Shown here piece after piece: positions 60,873-64,000 of a stretch of 64,000 nucleotides of DNA. The notes under the pieces were generated by a model that was not told the DNA's origin, searched no databases, and was given only the letters and a program-made list of their open reading frames with translations. The stretch covers positions 1 through 64,000 of the forward strand of contig NZ_AP022589.1 in the NCBI RefSeq assembly GCF_010731755.1, read 5' to 3'. Each line of letters begins with the position of its first letter. Position 1 is the first letter of the stretch. Position numbers and translations under genes: made by a program. Source of the stretch: Mycolicibacter minnesotensis (lineage in GTDB: Bacteria; Actinomycetota; Actinomycetes; Mycobacteriales; Mycobacteriaceae).

Positions 60873-62527
60873 TGCTGCAGCTCCCAGCGGTCCATGTTCC
60901 AGCCTGCGCCCCACCGAGTCGGATTGGCTGCCACACCGTAGGTCTTCTTCGACGACAACAGCGTCCGTTGCTGACGGTAGAGCGGCAGTGTGGGCACGTC
61001 GGCCCACAGCACAGGAGCACTTTCGCCGAGCAGCCGAACCATCTCGGCGGGGTCGGCGGTGACCGCCAGCGCAGAGACGATGCCATCGATCTGGTCGTTG
61101 TGGTAGCCGGACAGGTTGTTTCCGTTGCCGCTGAACAGCTCGTAGGCGTCCACCGATGACGATCCGCTCGAACCGCTGCCGGTCGATCCCCCGGTGCTGG
61201 CGAGCAACACGTCGATCTGCCCGTCACGCAGCGCCAGCGGACCGACGTCGTCGGAGGCCACCTCGACGACGGTGATGCCGGCCGGCGCGCATGAAGCGGT
61301 GATCGCCCCGACCACCGCGGCCAGCCGGGTGTTGGGACCGCGGTAGCCGATACGCACCGTCAGCGGCTTGCCCCCGAGTGTGTCGCGGGCGGCATCGGGG
61401 TCGGCATGGGCGAACTGACCGGCCTCAGGCACGTTCTCGGCCTGGTCGAAGGCGTCGTCGATGGCGGTGTTGAGCCGCGAGTTGACCACCGGAACGCCCG
61501 CGTCGCGGGCGATCACGTCACGCGGGGTGCACAGGGCCACCGCGCGGCGGGCAGGAGTCTCCGACAGCGGGCCGGCCGGGGCGAAGATCAGCTGCTCGAT
61601 TCCCCCCGAGGGGCTGTCGCTGCTCTGGTAGTCGTCGGGGGTGTTCAGTGACCCCGCGGATCCGGTCGCCACGTCAACGACCTCGATGACCCGCTTGCTG
61701 ACCCGGTCGGCGATGTCGGCGGTCTGGGGCCACACGGTGATCCGTGTGGTGACCGGCTTGGCGCCCCACCACAGGTCGTTGGCCACCAACACCACGGCGC
61801 CACCCTCGAGAACCGAGTCGATCCGATAGGGACCCGAAGAAGGAAAGTGCCTCAGGTCAGCTCCGCGATCAAGCTGCCAGGTCGTGTTCCAAGCCTGCGC
61901 GATCTTGGCGATGGCCTCGTCGGCCGGTCCGAGCTTGCCCAGCAGGACTTCGGTGGTGTTCAGGCCGAGCTGGTCGCTGATGACGTGCGACGGCATCATC
62001 GAGGTGGCGCTGAACAGTTCCTCGTAGTCAACGATGTTGCGGTCCGGGAAAAAAGACACTCGGGCCTTCTTCGCTCCGGGCTGACACTCGATGTTCTCGA
62101 TGTCGAGGTAGCCGGCGCGGCTGGCGGCGTCGAAGCCGGCGAACCTGCCGGATTGGGCCGCCCACGCCAGGACAAGATCGTCACAGGTGATCGGTTTGCC
62201 GTCGGAATACACCGCCGCGTCCGCGATCTGATAGTCCAGCACCAGCGGGGCGCGGCCCACCACCGAAATACTGCCGAAGTCGTGGTCGGTGACGATCTGA
62301 CCGTCCGGACCGTGGTATCCGAAGCCGGTCAGAGTACGGGAGAACGCCTGCGGGCCGGCCGAAGCCGCACCGACGACGGTGGTGGTGTTATAGGTCATCA
62401 GGCCGCCGTCGACGGCGTAGTCGATCTGATCGACGGTGGCGCCGGTGCACGCCGACACCGACCAGACGGCAAGGCCGGTGATGAGCGCCACCACCGACGT
62501 CGCAGCGTGCCGCCAGCGGGCCGCCAT
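60869..62527 (-). CDS. Solute-binding lipoprotein, family 5 (Rv2585c-like)
   Basis: 552 aa. N-terminal signal with a lipobox-like WSVSAC (Cys27 region) after [11 protein letters not shown]. The mature part is a periplasmic peptide-binding fold of the DppA/OppA type (SBP family 5): [55 protein letters not shown] and [18 protein letters not shown]. No permease genes are adjacent; ligand unknown. Six nt from the secF stop. Confidence 0.87.
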   Translation of the reverse strand: MAARWRHAATSVVALITGLAVWSVSACTGATVDQIDYAVDGGLMTYNTTTVVGAASAGPQAFSRTLTGFGYHGPDGQIVTDHDFGSISVVGRAPLVLDYQIADAAVYSDGKPITCDDLVLAWAAQSGRFAGFDAASRAGYLDIENIECQPGAKKARVSFFPDRNIVDYEELFSATSMMPSHVISDQLGLNTTEVLLGKLGPADEAIAKIAQAWNTTWQLDRGADLRHFPSSGPYRIDSVLEGGAVVLVANDLWWGAKPVTTRITVWPQTADIADRVSKRVIEVVDVATGSAGSLNTPDDYQSSDSPSGGIEQLIFAPAGPLSETPARRAVALCTPRDVIARDAGVPVVNSRLNTAIDDAFDQAENVPEAGQFAHADPDAARDTLGGKPLTVRIGYRGPNTRLAAVVGAITASCAPAGITVVEVASDDVGPLALRDGQIDVLLASTGGSTGSGSSGSSSVDAYELFSGNGNNLSGYHNDQIDGIVSALAVTADPAEMVRLLGESAPVLWADVPTLPLYRQQRTLLSSKKTYGVAANPTRWGAGWNMDRWELQQ

Positions 62528-62533
62528 CGCCGG

Positions 62534-63853
62534 TTACCGACCGGCGCCCGGCTTGCCGGTCGGACGCTGGCCGCGCCGGCTGGTAGGCCGTACCGGCTTT
62601 GCGCCGGGAGTCGGTGCCCCTGAACCCGTGGTTGCCGCACCCTCGTCCTCAGGGGTGAGGTTGTCGTCGGCATCTCCGGAATCCTCGGCGGTGTCCGAGC
62701 CCTGCGTGCCGGCCGACACCGGTTTCGACCCGGCAGCGGCGTTGCGCCTACGCATCACTCGCCTGGTGTGGTTCTGCACCAGCTCGGTCCGCTCCCGCAG
62801 GGTGACCAAGAGCGGCGTGGCCAGGTAGATCGACGAATAGGTACCGACCACGACGCCGACCAGCTGCACCAGCGCGAGGTCCTGCAACGTTCCGACGCCG
62901 AGCAGCCACACCGCGACCACCATCAGCGAGATGATCGGCAACGCCGAGATCAGGCTGGTGTTGATCGAACGCATGAAGGTCTGGTTGATGGCCAGGTTCG
63001 CCTGTTCGGCATAGGTGTAGCGGGTCTTGTGCTCGAAACCGCTGGTGTTCTCCTCGACCTTGTCGAACACGATCACGGTGTCATAGATGGAGAACCCGAG
63101 GATGGTCAACAGGCCGATCACGGTGGCCGGCGTGACCTCGAATCCGACCAGTGAGTACACCCCGGCGGTGACGAGAATGTCGAAGACCATCGAGATCATC
63201 GCCGACAGCGTCATGAACCACTCGTAACGCACGGTGATATACAGCGACGCCAGCAGCAGGAACACCACCAGAGCGATCACGGCCTTCTGGGTGATCTGGC
63301 CACCCCAGGTCTCCGAAACCGCCGAGTCACTGATCGCCTGCCTGCTGGGCTGCCCATCGGGCCCCTGAGGCTGGAAGGCCTCGAACAGGTCATCGCGCAG
63401 TTTCTCGGTCTGCTCGTTGGTGAGCGTCTCGGCGCGGATCTGCACCGTCGCCGAATTGCCGTTGCCGACCACGACCACCGACTCGGGACTGTTCCCGACG
63501 CTCTTGCGGAATACCTCTTCGACCTGCGTGACGGTCGTGTCGCCGCGCGGGAACGACACCTTGGTGCCCCCGGCGAAGTCGATTCCGAAGGTGAAACCGC
63601 GGACCAGAATGCTCACGATGGCGATCGCCACCATGACGCCGCTGATGGCGTACCACATCCGCCTGCGGCCGATCACCTCGAACGCGCCGGTACCGGTGTA
63701 GAGCCGCGACAGGAAGCTGTGCTTCGGCGCCTTGGCTGAGCCCTTGCTTGGCGTCTTTTTTGCTACGGCGCCGCTACCGCTCTTCTTCGGCTCCCCGGCT
63801 GCCGGAGCCTTCTTTGCGGGCTTGGTGCCGCTGCTGGTGCTCGGTTTGGCCAT
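62534..63853 (-). CDS. secF: Protein translocase subunit SecF
   Basis: 439 aa. SecF with SecD uses proton motive force to complete Sec export. A long Lys/Ala/Pro-rich cytoplasmic N-terminus (about 1-45) precedes TM1, then the SecF motif FTFGIDFAGGTKVSF and the P4-type outer domain. The TM2-6 bundle begins VIALVVFLLLASLYITVRYE and includes LLTILGFSIYDTVIVFDKVE. C-terminal tail after about 355 is charged and Pro/Gly-rich. ATG 63853, 4 nt after the secD stop. Confidence 0.96.
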   Translation of the reverse strand: MAKPSTSSGTKPAKKAPAAGEPKKSGSGAVAKKTPSKGSAKAPKHSFLSRLYTGTGAFEVIGRRRMWYAISGVMVAIAIVSILVRGFTFGIDFAGGTKVSFPRGDTTVTQVEEVFRKSVGNSPESVVVVGNGNSATVQIRAETLTNEQTEKLRDDLFEAFQPQGPDGQPSRQAISDSAVSETWGGQITQKAVIALVVFLLLASLYITVRYEWFMTLSAMISMVFDILVTAGVYSLVGFEVTPATVIGLLTILGFSIYDTVIVFDKVEENTSGFEHKTRYTYAEQANLAINQTFMRSINTSLISALPIISLMVVAVWLLGVGTLQDLALVQLVGVVVGTYSSIYLATPLLVTLRERTELVQNHTRRVMRRRNAAAGSKPVSAGTQGSDTAEDSGDADDNLTPEDEGAATTGSGAPTPGAKPVRPTSRRGQRPTGKPGAGR

Positions 63854-63857
63854 CTGG

Positions 63858-64000
63858 CTATCCCTGTCCCGTCGACTGGGCGGTTACCCGCGTGCGCGCT
63901 TTGGTTCCGGGCTTGCCGCTCGATCCGCCCCCCGATTTGGCGAGCGCCCGCCGCTCACGTGCAACCTGCTGAACCGCGCCGAGGCCGTTGTAGGACGGCT
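63858..64000 (-). CDS. secD: Protein translocase subunit SecD, C-terminal fragment
   Basis: Only the last 46 codons or so are in the window; the gene continues beyond 64000. The reading YNGLGAVQQVARERRALAKS matches the end of mycobacterial SecD, followed by a Gly/Ser/Lys/Thr tail longer than in M. tuberculosis and a TAG at 63858-63860. The P1 domain of this SecD, the most useful comparison for the kinase at 55861, is not visible here. Confidence 0.93.
   Translation of the reverse strand, partial: PSYNGLGAVQQVARERRALAKSGGGSSGKPGTKARTRVTAQSTGQG

Overview
The window is GC-rich actinobacterial DNA from a mycobacterium or close relative. The evidence is the mycobacterial integration host factor mihF, a PE-PPE-Esx cassette, an Rpf resuscitation factor, an MmpS-like protein, DUF3097, and a gene order that follows two M. 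tuberculosis blocks (Rv1379-Rv1393c and Rv2531c-Rv2587c) joined side by side. Most genes are on the minus strand.

Layout. 1-7.2 kb: a frameshifted flavin monooxygenase, metK, an inserted TetR plus FAD-oxidoreductase pair with a 23-bp palindromic operator, then coaBC, rpoZ, gmk and mihF. 7.2-8.5 kb: a long intergenic region and a secreted glycine-rich repeat protein where M. tuberculosis has PE15-PPE20. 8.5-17.2 kb: the pyrimidine operon pyrR-pyrB-pyrC-(Rv1382)-carA-carB-pyrF, tightly overlapping and preceded by a PyrR-binding RNA motif. 17.3-20.9 kb: accessory genes (serine beta-lactamase-like hydrolase, AzoR-like flavoprotein, HsaA-like monooxygenase, TetR). 20.9-33.8 kb: the adi-type decarboxylase, nusB, efp, pepQ, then shikimate genes aroQ-aroB-aroK-aroC and aroE with mltG and ruvX. 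33.8-43.5 kb: alaS, yjbQ, rarA, an alcohol dehydrogenase, DUF3097, an Rpf behind an AT-rich leader, a thioesterase and aspS. 43.6-51.7 kb: a tandem-domain exported protein, a PE-PPE-EsxB-EsxA cassette, a zinc metallopeptidase, and a small aldolase island with its own XRE/cupin regulator. 51.7-64 kb: an AbiEi/DUF559-like protein, hisS, a glyoxalase II-like hydrolase, an exported cyclophilin, a receptor kinase, relA, apt, a solute-binding lipoprotein, secF and the 3' end of secD.

The most unusual object is the 673-aa Ser/Thr kinase at 55861-57882. Its extracytoplasmic part is not PASTA. It reads as a SecD TM1-P1-TM2 module, a few kilobases from the true secF/secD genes. I read it as a receptor kinase with a sensor domain copied from the Sec machinery.

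The first ~12.2 kb carries many single- or few-base indels, several inside essential genes (metK, gmk, coaBC, carB). I see none in the remaining ~52 kb. This looks like locally poor sequence quality rather than gene decay. No tRNA, rRNA, CRISPR array or insertion sequence was seen.
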